DNA from: Bidens hawaiensis
Lineage: Eukaryota; Streptophyta; Magnoliopsida; Asterales; Asteraceae
Assembly (NCBI GenBank): GCA_021521415.1
Contig: JAIQDT010009215.1
Coordinates: 24,936-88,935, forward strand
Direction: 5' to 3'
DNA: 64,000 nt
The position numbers and the translations under genes were made by a program. Below are positions 1 through 12,334 of the stretch, piece by piece (the first letter of the stretch is position 1; every line of letters starts with the position of its first letter). Under the pieces are notes generated by a model that had not been told where the DNA came from, made no database searches, and was given only the letters and a program-made list of their open reading frames with translations.

Positions 1-704
1 AACACTCCTTTCACGTGTTATTTAAATTTCATTCGTTCATTCTCTTGCCTGTAAATCTACGCCCTTGGTGCCGCGTCTTATATGAGAAGGCACACCCCGT
101 GAAAAGGCTATAATCCAAAAAAAAAAAAACTTAAAGTTTCAATATATAGTATAGATAAGTTGAATACTAATGTTTGTTTTTTCTCTTTTGTGTTGTAAAT
201 GTTAATTATGAAAAATGTATTATTATTGTGTTTAAACATGTTATACATATGTTAATTTCTTTGGTAGTCTTAATGTTATTGATTAATCCATTGTCTTAAT
301 ATTTTGGATAAAAGCACAAAAGCTCTTGATTGTTGTGTTTTCCGTACGCTTTACATATAAATTTTGCTCAAAGACCCATTGACTGGAATCGGTCTTGATA
401 AAAACCAAGTGATGTACACCAGGCTAGTTGACGGTCTACTTATTTTGTGCCCACAACTTTTTTTAATTATAAGCTATGCTAATAAGACCGTGTTCGAGAT
501 GCTCAATCCCCCGATAACAATAGAGAAAAAGAACAAGAATGCGGGACAATTTATTTATGACAACAAAAACAAAGTATTTAAAAAGAAAAGAAACTTAACG
601 AACAAGAAACGTATCTTTTTAAAACTAATACAACATACAAAAACCAATAATAAGAAAAATATTAATTTGTCCTGATCTCATGCAATCTTCGAGATTTGGT
701 GGAC
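1..704. other. Intergenic, no supported gene
   Basis: AT-rich sequence with poly-A/T runs. An open frame of about 100 codons at 364-675 has low-complexity Lys/Asn-rich content, no recognisable domain and no splice or promoter context, so it is not called as a gene. The part next to 705 may be the 3' UTR of the minus-strand exon at 705-914. Confidence 0.5.
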
Positions 705-914
705 TTATTGTCGAAGTTTAATTGGTATATGAATGCTATGTTTGGATCTTCGAACTTGGGTCTGCACCACTGGGTTTGGAGGTTCTAATGAGTCGACTTC
801 CATATTAGACGCATCATATATAGTGTTTGTATGGAGACATGAGGGGATACCAATATGCTCTTGATCTACATATTTACCATTTAATGATTCAATCCGCTCT
901 TGAATCAGACTAAC
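705..914 (-). CDS. Orphan 3'-terminal exon, unknown protein
   Basis: On the minus strand a good acceptor (TTTTAG then GTTAGTC) at 915 opens a 69-codon frame that ends in TAA at 705-707. It reads like the hydrophilic C-terminus of a larger protein: it begins with a Gln-Glu-Arg-Ile-Glu stretch and ends with basic Arg/Lys/His residues. I see no upstream exon between 915 and the copia LTR at 1717. The rest of the gene may be lost or may lie beyond the 21-kb insertion, although nothing suitable was seen at 22690-23266. I do not recognise the family. It could also be a chance open frame next to a chance acceptor. Confidence 0.3.
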   Translation of the reverse strand, partial: VSLIQERIESLNGKYVDQEHIGIPSCLHTNTIYDASNMEVDSLEPPNPVVQTQVRRSKHSIHIPIKLRQ

Positions 915-1661
915 CTAAAAGAAACAAAACCAATCAGAATAAAGCTGTAAGAATCCTCGTTAAACCAATAAAATACTTGGCCTTAAGGAGTGGCTCTTTT
1001 GGGCACTACTACAGTAGGGCCAACTACAAATCTAACCAATCAAGTTTAACCACTCTTACTTTGATATAACAGAAAGATTAAATAATAATTGTGTTCTTAG
1101 TTAAACCATAACACATTTCTTATGGAAAACCGGTAAAGTTAGTGACAGACTACATGCCTACGTGCAGTGACGTGATGTGACACTTTTTACCTTTTTTTAG
1201 CTAAATCGATAGTCGTTTTAAGTTAACAATGTGAATACACATGTGCTAGAAAAGGATAAAATTGTTAGAATTCCAATAGGATTTATACGAATTTTCAAAA
1301 CTTGAAAACAAAAACTAGTTTATTATAAATGAAACGCATAGCATCTGAGCAAAATATAACACAATACTATGTAATATAACATAATGTCAAGGAAAAAAAC
1401 ACAATGACAAAAATAAACAAAAAACGCGATAATAAATAAGACATTATGATATAAGCAAAAAGTCTAAATCTACAAGCTAGAAATAAAAAAGCGAAAACCT
1501 AAAATTAATACAGTGACTTCGACGAGACGATTCCAATTACGGTGGTTTGAGTTCAATCGAAGCCCGTTTGATACTCTTTCAACGATTTCATATTTTTAGA
1601 AGACTGTGTATTTGAATCAAGCCATACAGTTATTTCAAAAAATCTTTGCTTTAAATAATGG
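915..1661. other. Intergenic, nothing recognised
   Basis: AT-rich DNA without a convincing ORF, tRNA or repeat boundary. If the exon at 705-914 is real, this is where its preceding intron would begin. Confidence 0.4.
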
Positions 1662-1716
1662 TAGGGGTGTGCACAATGTTTTTAAACTCGCTAGACGCTA
1701 ATTGAACGACGGAGCA
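1662..1716. repeat. Left half of a dispersed repeat split by the copia insertion
   Basis: The stretch starts with TAGGGGTGTGCA, an end shared with several repeats in this window. It continues into an ACTCGCTAG...CGCTAA segment that is the reverse complement of the end of the repeat at 28930-29235. The matching other half resumes at 22685, so the retroelement landed inside this repeat. Confidence 0.6.
1712..1716. other. Left target-site duplication GAGCA
   Basis: GAGCA lies directly before the first TG of the left LTR. The same five bases follow the last base of the right, inverted LTR at 22685-22689. Five bases is the usual duplication for plant copia integrase. Confidence 0.85.
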
Positions 1717-2941
1717 TGTTGGGTCAAGAAATTGACCTAAGGGGGATATTGTTGAGTCAAATATTTGACCTAAATGAAGCACATGGAAGATTGGAATCTT
1801 CTCAACCTCCTCTGAATTCGCTAAGTAATGGATCCGAGCACACCTTAGACATCCGAGCAAGATTTTACTTGGCCGAGTACGATATTTTGCCTATCGGGCA
1901 AGGTTTACTTCAAGTAGTCTTCTTAAGTGGATATCTGAGCAGGGTTTGCAAATTAGTGCATTGCCGAGTAAGGAACACTAGTTTATGTAAATCCGGGCAA
2001 GGTTCACTTTATCAAGTAAGTCTGTTCTTCAGAGCCAAGTATATTACTCTTCCGAGTAAGGTTTGGTTATCCAAGTCCAAGAAGCCAAGAAATTGGAAGA
2101 CCGGGCAAGGTATTCATTAATAAGTATGGTCCAAGTATGCTTGATGATCTAAAGGATTATCTCTAAGTAATATCGGGCAACGTTCAGCTCAAGCAAGGAA
2201 CAGTACTCCCGAGTACACTTTGCTAATAAGTTATTTTATAGCAAAGAGTTGAAATGGATCATTGAAGAACAAGGTTGCTCGTAAGAAGTTGTCGGGCAAA
2301 GTCAAGAAGACCGAAGTCTACTCGGTGAGTATTTTACTTGGTGAAATACTCTTTAAGTAAAGTCTACCGGGAAACTAAACCCGAGCACACTTCTATGTTA
2401 CCAAGTTATGAAGGATGGCCGAGCATACTCGGAAAGACAAGATTGATGCAAAGCCTACCCGGAAGACTTGTTTTACACTTAGTTTATTTTGAATATGTAA
2501 TTTGAGTATGTATGATTGTATTTAGGGTTTCTAGAAGGAATGACAGCTGTCCTAGGTTGGCAGGCCTATAAATAGAATGTTTAGGGCACGCCGCCAAGGG
2601 CGCACACACGTAGAGAGAGAGAGATAAGCCTTTACACTTTTCGGATAAGAAAGAATATTTCTTGAAAGTGACGGCTGTCCTAGGATTCATAGAAAACCCT
2701 AAATCGATTATCCACTTTGTATGATGAATGTTATATAAATGGAAATCTTTTGAGTGAATCCTGGGTGTGCTTTCTACCTTTGATTATTCTTTGTAACCGT
2801 ATGTTTGTTATTGATTCCGCCTTTAACAAACGGATATCTTTCTAAATATAGCAACCCGTCATTAACTCTCTTGTCAACGCATTAATCTGTGTGAGTTATG
2901 ACATGATTAATTAAGATCCAGCTGAAATCGAGGGACCGACA
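1717..2941 (+). repeat. Left LTR of the copia composite (1225 bp)
   Basis: It begins TGTTGGGTCAAG and ends GACCGACA directly before the PBS. It matches the inverted LTR at 21456-22684 along its whole length with scattered substitutions and a few small indels. About 15 degenerate copies of a short motif of the type CCGAGYA or CGGGCA followed by AGGTT or CACTT are spread between about 1840 and 2470. The same motif recurs in the spacer downstream of pol. A CT/GA microsatellite lies near 2615. Confidence 0.9.
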
Positions 2942-2943
2942 AG

Positions 2944-2955
2944 TGGTATCAGAGC
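2944..2955 (+). other. Primer-binding site (tRNA-iMet type)
   Basis: TGGTATCAGAGC lies two bases after the LTR end. This is the standard plant copia primer-binding site complementary to the 3' end of initiator methionine tRNA. The inverted arm has the same site at 21442-21453. Confidence 0.95.
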
Positions 2956-3244
2956 TCCTTACTGCTATTTTGGAAAGATTGTTGCTGATTGAAGATTTGA
3001 AAAAGAATGACGTACGCAGACCACTGTTCCATTGATTTGTGACGTCAGCAGCCCTGTTTTTCATTTTTCTTCCAGATCTACAATCTACCGGTGTTTCTCT
3101 TCCTTATTTCAATTAAAGTTCTAATCTTTATATCTAAATCTTGTTCTAATCACATCAGACACATCAGATCTGAGCATTCTGTTTTCAGATCTGATTATTT
3201 TGAAACTTTGTTTTTACAAAGAAACTGATTTTTGATTTCTCAAA

Positions 3245-6200
3245 ATGTCTGGATATGAGGAACAAGAGGTGTCTACTAACAAGATACCAAGGTTTTATGG
3301 ACAGGAAAACTTTATCAAATGGAAAGTACTCTTTGAAGCAGCCGTATGCTACAATGATATTGATATGTGGAACTATATCAAGAATGGTCCACAAACTGCT
3401 GTTGAAGAAGGTGCAAATGTAGCTGCAACTGCTGCTGTAAGAGAAAAAATGAGAAAGGTGGATGACAAAGCCTTAGCTATGATTAAGCTAGGTTTGTCTT
3501 GGGAGATTCTGACCAAGGTGGCACATCACACAACTGCCAAGAAAATGTATGATGCCATCCTTGAGATGTATGAAGGGAATACTGAACTAAAGAATATAAA
3601 GAAGCAAAGATTGAAGTAACAGTTGGAAAGGTTCAAGTATAAGGATGGAGAAAGGTTGAAATCAATACTAGAACGTTTTCTAAGTATTGTGAATGAGTTG
3701 AGGACAACTGATTATGTAATGACTGACTTTGATTTGAATACAAAGTTACTCAACTCAATGCCAAAAGAATAGTATACTGCTTGCAAGTTCATCCTTCAGA
3801 AGCATAATTTCAATGAATTGAAATTGGATGATGTAGTATGCTTTCTTCAGGCTGCAGAACTTGAAATGATAGAAAAGAGATGATTAAGGAAGACAGACCC
3901 TGCTTCAATGATTCAAATGCATTGATTGCACCCATGGGAAATCTGTCTACCAAGAATCAACAGCAAATTCTCATTATTGAAGAACCAGCTGAACATAATG
4001 TTGTTACTCCAAAATATTTCATTGGAGGTAGCACAAGTAATCAAGGAAATCAGCAGAGTTCAATGTGCAACTGATTGATGATACTGATTCTGCCTCCATG
4101 CCAAGTGGAAATGTTCCTCATACTGGCACAGGACATGGTCAAAGCAATGAAACACAGGCTTTGCTGTCTATGTTTACCGAGTCACATAATGCATTTGTTG
4201 CAAAAAATCTAATTCACACAAGTGTGGTACAAGATGATTTAGAGCAAATTGATGCAGATGACTTGGAAGACATGGATTTGAAGTGGCAATCTGCCATGTT
4301 GGGTTTGAGAAGTAAAAGGCTGTATAACAGAACTGGTAGGTCTCTGGTTTCTGGTCCTAATGACAGGATTGGATTTGACAAGTCAAAAGAAATATGCTAC
4401 AACTGTCAGCAACCTGGTCATTTTGCAAGAGAATGCAATCAACCAAGAAACTTTCAAATGAATCAATTCCATAATCAACAACCAGGAGGTCAGTAGCAAT
4501 ATCAACAAAATCAAACAAGAGGTCAGCAGCATTACCAACAAAATCATCCAAGATTCAACAACAACAGCAATCAAATGAACAACTTCAACAACAACAACTT
4601 CAATCCCAACAACAATTACAACCCCAACTTCAACAACTTTCAGCCTCAAATGAATAATCAACAACAAAGTATGCAACAGACTCAAGGTTTTCAGATGAAT
4701 AACAATCAAAACCTTCAAGCAGCTCAAAATGTTCCAAACAACACTGTTCCAGCAAATCAAAATCAGATCAGAAATCAAGGAAATGTGGCAGTGACTACAC
4801 AGCATGAAGGAAATTTTGATTGGAGCAATCATGATGAGGACATTGCAGATGATATCAGGAAAGCAAATGTGGCATTCATGGCCATAATTGAGAAAGAAAA
4901 AGGATCATCATCTCAGGTACACTCTGCTCCTATAGTTGATTTAAATGAACTCATCATTGAATTGAAAACAAAAGTAGGCAAGCTGGAAAGTGAGTGTTTT
5001 AGAAAACAAAGTATCATCAATGAGTATGAGGCAAGTGAGATGATCAGTGATGAAAAGATTAAAAGCCTCGAAGATGATTGCATGATCATTTACAGAACTC
5101 AAACCAGATACACCACTGAGATTGATGGATTAAAGAAGATGTTGGTTGAAGAAAAGGTACAAAACACAAGACTGAAGGTTGAAACTGAATTTCTGAAGAA
5201 TTTGGTCTCGACAGGCAACATATGCGGTATACTGAACCAGGTGAAGGAACAAGACAAATACAAAACCGTTCCACCTCCATTCAACAACAACTTCATGCCA
5301 AAAGTTGACAAAGAGAAAAGAGATGCATACTTGCAACAATTCAGAGATGTCTTTCAAGACAAGGAAGAATTTGTTGATTTGTACAAAAAGGTAGAAGTGA
5401 ATGAAGAAGGAGAGTTTGTGATTAAGAAAGAAGTAAAAGAGGATAAGTCAATTGGAATTCAAGTCTCTGAGGATGACTTTGATTCGGTTGAGTTGGTTCA
5501 AGATGACTTGAGTGATTTGAGTGATCAAATTACTGAAAAGGAAATCAAAGCTGCTGAAAGAGGAAGAAAATATAAGAAACCGGAATCTGTTGATAAACTT
5601 CCAAAGTATCCACCAGTCCCACCAAGATTGAAGAAACAGAATGATAAAATGAAAAGAGAACATGTTTCCTTTGATATTTGTGAAAGGAGGAAGATAAACT
5701 ACAATGCAGTTAGACCACCAAGCAAGGCTGTATTGGGTAAGACAAAGCAGAACAACAAAAAGAAGATGGTGACTGAAAAAATTGATACAGAAAATTTTAT
5801 CCCAGTTTATCCAATCTTTTCTAGTCATGAGGTGTTGGATGTTGGAGAAGTGGAAACTATGGAAGAGTATGAGAAAAGAAAGTCAAGGGTTAGAGAAAGC
5901 TGTGATGAAGAACCTATGATTATGAAGAAAATTTTCTTTGTCAAAAGCAAACTTGAAAGACAAGACATCAAGATTGAGGAATTTGTTCATTTTTCAATTG
6001 ATTTTGATGGTTTAAAGAATCAGAAGACTCTTGGAGTCAAGACACCTAAGCCAAGTGAAAGATACAAGAAACCAAAAGAACATGAAATATTCAAAGGCAA
6101 GGTTTGGTGCAAAAGGTGTGATGAATATGGTCACCACACAGATTCATGTAATGAAAGATTCAAATTCAAACCATTTCATGTACCAGATGGAACAAAGTAT

Positions 6201-6854
6201 GGCCAAGACTTTTTCCTGTATAAATAGAAGTATGATGAATATCTGGGAAAAGGAAAGGTGTGTGGAAATGAAACCATGAACAGAGAAGAAAAGAAATCTG
6301 AAAAGGAGACAAGGATTGAGAAGAAAATGGCTGAACTAGCAAGAAGAAGTAAATCTCCTAAGAAGCATGAGAAATTGACCAAAAAGAACTATCAGTCTTT
6401 GAGAATCAAACAAGATACTCAATCAGTCAAATCTGATGGTTCTCAAGGATCATCAAGCAGTGAGAAGACAAGAAGAAAAGAGGCACATTCTAGAAATAAA
6501 CCAACAGAACTCACTAGTGATGAGAAGTTTCTACTAAGACATGGATATGAACCACATGGTTTCCTTTGGAAATCTAAGACTGAGAGTAAGGTTGAGCAAT
6601 TTGATGATGTGAGAGACTACTCTGAGAAGAAGGACTATGTGATAGAGGAGTATGCCACTGACTCAGCTGAATACCAGTGTCCAACCTCACTTGTTAAAAC
6701 TCCAAGAGAGTGTGGTTATGAAACTGATCATTCAGACAACTTAGAATTGACTCATGAAGATCCTAAACCAACAACACTCACTTCCCAAGCTGTGTCTGAA
6801 ACTGAATCTGATGAGCTGCAAGTTGATAAGGCTTGCACTTCATCACTCAACTAA
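3245..6854 (+). pseudogene. gag: Copia gag (large, SIRE-type), degenerate
   Basis: This is the capsid/nucleocapsid polyprotein region of the left arm. The N-terminus (MSGYEEQEV...) is a DUF4219/UBN2-like Gag domain. A CCHC knuckle (CYNCQQPGHFARECN) lies near 4396-4440. An Asn/Gln-rich stretch and a coiled-coil region follow (about 4575-5300), then a highly charged region and a second cysteine/histidine knuckle (CKRCDEYGHHTDSC) near 6108-6150. Lesions: in-frame stops at 3617-3619 (TAA), about 3770 (TAG), 4494-4496 (TAG) and 6225-6227 (TAG), and frameshifts near 3872 and 4057. The first and third stops are shared with the inverted arm, so they predate the composite. The frame closes at 6852-6854, where pol continues in another frame. 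Confidence 0.85.
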
Positions 6855-9800
6855 TCAAATTTTCTTTGTATGTGCAGGAACAGTCCACTCCTCTAAATGA
6901 CATATGGTATATGGATAGTGGTTGTTCTAGGCACATGACTTGTGACAAGAGATCTCTTGTCAATTATGAAGAGAAGTATGAAGGTCCAGTAGCTTTTGGG
7001 AGTGATGAGAATGGTGGAAAGATTGTTGGAAAATGAATCTTAACAAATGGGAAAGTCTCATTTGATAATGTATTTCATGTTGAAGGTCTTCAGTAATCTG
7101 CTGAGTATATCACAAATGTGTGATAAGGGTTACAAAGTCAGTTTTGATGATTCACACTGTTTCATTTTAAAACCTGAGTTTGTAATTCCACCTGAAATGA
7201 TTATGATGATGGCACCAAGAAATGGTAACTTGTATGAATTGAATATGAAAGAAGCTGTCTCAAGAGGAGGTGCATGTTTTGTTTCCAAAGCCACTGAAAA
7301 TGAGTCAAAATTGTGGCATAGGAAACTGTGTCATGTGAACTTGAAGAACATGAATAGACTTGTCAAAGGTGAGCATGTCATAGGCTTACCAACAAGAGAA
7401 TTCAAGTTGGAAGATCATTGTGATTCATGTCAAAAGGGAAAACAACACAAATCTACTCATAAGCCAAAGCTCATCAACTCAATTGATCAAGTACTTGAAT
7501 TACTTCACATGGATCTCTTTGGTCCAGTGAGTGTACCAAGTATTGGGAAGAAAAGATATTGTCTGGTGATCATTGATGACTATTCAAGATACACTTGGGT
7601 TTATTTCCTAAGTACCAAGGATGAGACTGCATAGTTGATTAAAGGTTATGTAACTATGATTGAGAACAAGTTGAATAAGACAGTCAAGATGATGAGAAGT
7701 GACAATGGCACTGAGTTCAAGAATGGAGTTATGCAAGAATTTTGTGAAGCAAAAGGAATACAACAACAATTCTCAGCTCCTAGAACTCCTGAACAAAATG
7801 GTGTAGCAGAAAGAAGAAACAGAACACTTATTGAAGCTGCAAGAACCATGCTAGCAGATACTAATCTGCCTGTCACTTTTTGGGCTGAGGCTATAAATAC
7901 AGCCTGCTATGTTCAGAACAGTGTACTTGTCAACAAAAGGCTTAACAAAACTCCATATGAAATATTTCACAACAGAAAGCCTTACATTAACTTTTTCAAG
8001 CCCTTTGGATGCAAATGTTTTCTACTGAACACAAGAGACTATTTGAACAAGTTTCAAACAAAGTCCCTGGATTGTTTCTTTGTTGGATATTCTACACACT
8101 CAAAAGCCTACAGAGTCTATGTAAAAGATCACTTGAGTGTTATAGAATCATCTGACATCATTTTTAATGAGAATCAATTCAATACAGTTAATGGTGCAGC
8201 ATGGCTGTTTGATCATGAGAAGTTAATAAGGTCTTTCAAGATTTATCCTGAAGACTTTGATGAATCTTTCTACAAGAACAGTGAATTTGAAGAGAAAAAG
8301 AAGTCATTGGACTTGGAAAAATTATGGAAGAAGGTTGCTGAAAAGGAAAAGGAATATACTTTTGTGAAGAACTCCTCATGTGATATTGGTGAACCTAATC
8401 AAGAAAACAATCACAATGTTGAACATGATCATACTGAGAACAATCAAGACAATCAAGATGTACAGGATGATCAAGTTCAGAATGAGGGTGACACAAGCAA
8501 CCAAGCAAGTGGAGAAGAAGCTGCATCTACAGCAAGATTTCAAGATCTATTTCAAAGATTGAAATTAGAAAACAATGGTACATCTACTTCAAGACAACAT
8601 AATGATGAAGCACCAGAATTTCATGATGCAGAGACTGATTTGATCATTGAAGAACCAGAACTCAATGAAACAAATCTTGACAAAACTGTGTCTACAGATA
8701 TGATTGTTCAAACTCCTTATGTGGAAAAGAATCATCCTTCTGAAAACATCATTGGTGATTTGCATGAAAGAGTTACAAGAAGTCATTCCGAAATTGCAAA
8801 CATTTGTATTTACTCTTGTTTTCTATCCCAAATAGAACCAAAGAACATAGCACAAGCATTAAAAGATAATAGTTGGGTGGAAGCAATGCAAGAGGAATTG
8901 GCACAATTTAGAGACCTGCATGTGTGGGATCTTGTTGATAAGCCATTTGACAGATATGCAATTGGAACCAAATGGGTTTTTAGAAACAAAAGGGATGAAA
9001 GGGGTTTGGTGATTAAGAATAAAGCTAGACTTGTAGCACTGGGATGTCTTCAAGAAGAAGGAATAGACTTTGAGGAAGTCTTTGCACCAGTTGCAAGACT
9101 TGAATCTATCAGGATTTTTCTTGCATATGCTGCCTCAAAGAACATTAAAGTGTTCCAGCTTGATGTTAAGTCTGCATTTCTAAATGGAAAGATTGATGAA
9201 GAGGTGTATGTTGCTCAACCTCCAGGTTTTGAGGATCCAATGTATCCAAACAGGGTGTATAAGTTAAACAAAGCCCTTTATGGATTGCATCAGGCTCCTA
9301 GAGCATGGTATGATGATTTGTCAAATCATCTTCTTGAAAATGGTTTCAAAAGAGGATCCATTGACAAGACACTCTTCTACAAAAGAAAGAGATCATACTT
9401 GCTTCTGGTACAAGTGTATGTGGATGACATCATCTTTAGTTCTACAAATGAACAAATGTGTATGGAGTTTGAAGGGGTAATGAAGTCCAAATACAGCATG
9501 AGTTCTATGGGAGAAATGAACTTCTTTCTAGGATTGCAAGTTCAACAGAAGGCTGAGGGGATTTTCATTCATCAAAGCAAATATGTGCAGGACATCTTGA
9601 ACAAGTTCAACTGTCAAGAGTACAAGACTGCTTCAACTCCAATGGACACCAAAGAAAAGATGATTGCAGATGAAAAGGGGGAGCCTATAGATGAACATGA
9701 ATATAGAGCCAAAATTGGACCTCTGATGTATCTGACTGCAACAAGACCAGATATCATGTTTGTTGTATGTGTGTGTGCAAGATTCCAATCAAGTCCAAAA

Positions 9801-10368
9801 GTCTCCCACATGAATGTTGTTAAACGAATATTCAGATACTTGAAGGGAAGACCAGACTTAGGGATTTGGTATCCAAAGAACCAAGCTTTTGATCTGATTG
9901 CATATACAGACAGTGATTATGATGGCTGCAACATGAGCAGAAAGTCAACCTTAGGAGGATGTCAATTTTTGGGTGAAAGGCTAGTGTCATGGCAATGTAA
10001 AAAAGCAGACTACAGTTTCAATCTCTACTGCAGAAGCTGAATATGTTGCTGCATCTGCCTGCTGTGCACAAGTTCTATGGATTCAAAATCAGATGCTGGA
10101 CTATGGTTTGAATTTCTTGAACACCCCTATTCTTATTGACAATAATGCTGCATATTTTACTGTTAAAAATCCAGTTCAACATTCCGAAACTAAGCACATT
10201 GAAATTAGACATCATTTTATCAGAGACTGCAGTGAAAAAGGTTTGATTGAAATGCAAAGGGTTGATACAGGTGACAATTTGGCTGACCTATTCACCAAAC
10301 CACTTGATAGAACCAGGTTCAACTTTCTTCTGAAAGCCCTGGGAATGATCAACTCTGATGAAATCTGA
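6833..10368 (+). pseudogene. pol: Copia pol (PR-INT-RT-RNase H), degenerate
   Basis: The polyprotein supplies protease, integrase, reverse transcriptase and RNase H. Order seen: aspartic protease with DSG (about 6914); GAG-pre-integrase HHCC zinc region (from LWHRKLCH near 7313); integrase core with the copia DDE pattern ([21 protein letters not shown], about 7510-7830); reverse transcriptase (DVKSAFLNG near 9163, YVDD near 9417-9428); RNase H (AYTDSDYDG near 9900) through the C-terminal LADLFTKPL near 10280. INT before RT places it in Ty1/copia. Lesions: TGA at 7034-7036 and a frameshift shortly after, TAG at 7632-7634, and a frameshift near 10015-10040. The 2.4-kb segment 7635-10040 is otherwise open, so decay is moderate. 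Stop at 10366-10368. Confidence 0.92.
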
Positions 10369-10437
10369 TTAAGGATGTGTGCCTGGTTGTGTGTCTCTCT
10401 GTGCTAACTGATTATTTTGACAGAGGTTACACCTTAT

Positions 10438-10580
10438 GAATGTTGATTGAATGTGTTTTGAATATTTTTCAACTGAATGTTGATTGAATATGTTTTGAAT
10501 ATGTTTCAACTGAATGTTGATTGAATATGTTTTGAATATGTTTCAACTGAATGTTGATTGAATATGCTTTGAATATGTCA
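10438..10580 (+). repeat. 37-bp tandem repeat, about 3.9 copies
   Basis: Units start at 10438, 10475, 10512 and 10549 with the core GAATGTTGATTGAATATG. The array lies 70 bp after the pol stop, in the long spacer before the downstream frame. Units 2 and 3 look identical; units 1 and 4 carry a few substitutions. Confidence 0.9.
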
Positions 10581-12334
10581 CTGGTTTGAAGTTAACTAAT
10601 AGGTGCTTAATTAAATATCTGTGCAATTTGTTTGAAATTGATGATAATTCTTGACTACCAAGTTAACTGATCTGATGTTATGATAAGTAGTTTGATCTGT
10701 TTGGGTGAAATTGAATGCTTGTCTGATGTCATGAGTAATCACATGTTTATGGTTACTTGAATATGTTCTTTATCTGATCTTCTGATGTTGTCAAGATAGG
10801 ATAGACATTGAATGTTAGTACAGTCTGTTTTCTTGATGATGTTAAGAATGATTAAGATTAGATTATGTAATGCAACTGTTTATGTCTATATGTGTTTTAT
10901 GTCAAAATTAAGTGATTCAATGAACTTTATAATGAATTTTGCATAAATACTTTATTTTGGTCAAAACATGAGCAAATTGATTAATGGTTTTGAGATATGA
11001 TAAAATTATTCAGTTCAAGCTTTAAAGAAGCTTAAAAGAAGGATTTTTTTAAAGAGAAGTCTCATAAAGTTGTTTTTGCTGAAAACTATGTCATTTGCCC
11101 AGTTGGAAGGACATGCACTTGTGTATGTCTGGTCCTTAAATCTCTATAGATTCAAAGGATAGCCATTGACCTGAAAACTGAATGCATTTAGGGCAATTAT
11201 GACTTGTTTCTTATTCCTTCACTTAAAACTATGTCAATAACTCTGACTTTGAAATGACATATATTCACATGTATGTTTGGTCCTGTTGACCACCTTTGGT
11301 CAAACAGGATAGCCATTAACCTGACAATGAAGAGATATTGGGGTGATTGAATATTAAACTGTGTTTTTTTAGGAAATGATAGTACATTGACTACTTAGCT
11401 GATCATATGGAATTAATAGGCTAAAAAGACCTTAGTATAGTCATTAACATGTATGGTTGCTTTCCCATGATGATGTAAAATCTAAGGTGATATAAACATA
11501 ATGAATATGCTAATCTTTATGTGGAGATGCATAGTTATCTTTGCATGTCTCAAGATAAATCTCTCCAAATGATAGGCAGAAAAGTGATTACCCAGTCATA
11601 CACGAGCCTGTTGTTATTTGGTCAACCAAAAATGAATCATCTTTAAATATGACAAAGAACATGCTTTAAGAAAATTTGAGAAAATATCAAAAACAAGGGG
11701 AAGAATGAATAAATCAACCAAAAGTTGATAAGTGTTTTAAATATTTTATCAAACAAGAGGGTTACAACAAGAACTACAAAGATGTTGACAAAATCTGTCT
11801 CATCTTGAATGAAAGGCATGTTACTAACTGTAAGTCCAACGTTCAACCTCTATATATGTTTGAATCTCAAAAATACAAAAATACAATAAGTTCTGTCATA
11901 CAAAAACTATTTTTGACCAAGTACAGGAGGTTGGAGTCAAATTGGGGTGATCTGGGGAAAGCCAAATAAGCTTTGAGAAGAGATATGAGGCATCATAGCA
12001 CGGTGTTGACCATTAATGCATTATGAATGAAACTAAATCATATCACCAAAAAGATGAAATTCATGCTAAGTTTATACCTGCTATTAACCTATCTATGTTG
12101 TCATAATAATGCTAAGAGTGAAGTATTGAGATAGCTACTTAATCAATATGATCCCATTCGTGAGATCTTTTCAGAAAATGGAAGAAACTGTTTTGAAGAG
12201 AAATATAACTGAAATTTGATCTCTAAATGCACCATTTGCTCTTAAACTATGATCTGAAAAGAAAAATATATTTTGACAAGTGGTTTAAATCGAAAAGTGC
12301 TGCATTTTTGCCTAAAATAGGTTGAATATGTAAG
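10581..12334 (+). other. Non-coding spacer of the copia element
   Basis: AT-rich sequence with no sustained ORF. It is part of the roughly 3.7-kb spacer between pol and the downstream reading frame. A loose repeat (GGATAGCCATTRACCTGA) occurs near 11157 and 11307. Confidence 0.5.

Noticed and set aside
364..675. Open frame of about 100 codons upstream of the first exon
   Set aside because: Lys/Asn-rich low complexity in AT-rich DNA, no domain, no gene context.
4383..4832. Val/Ile/Leu-rich reverse frames over the Asn-rich gag region (also at 19561-20010 on the plus strand)
   Set aside because: They are the antisense reading of AAC/CAA-rich coding repeats and not genes.
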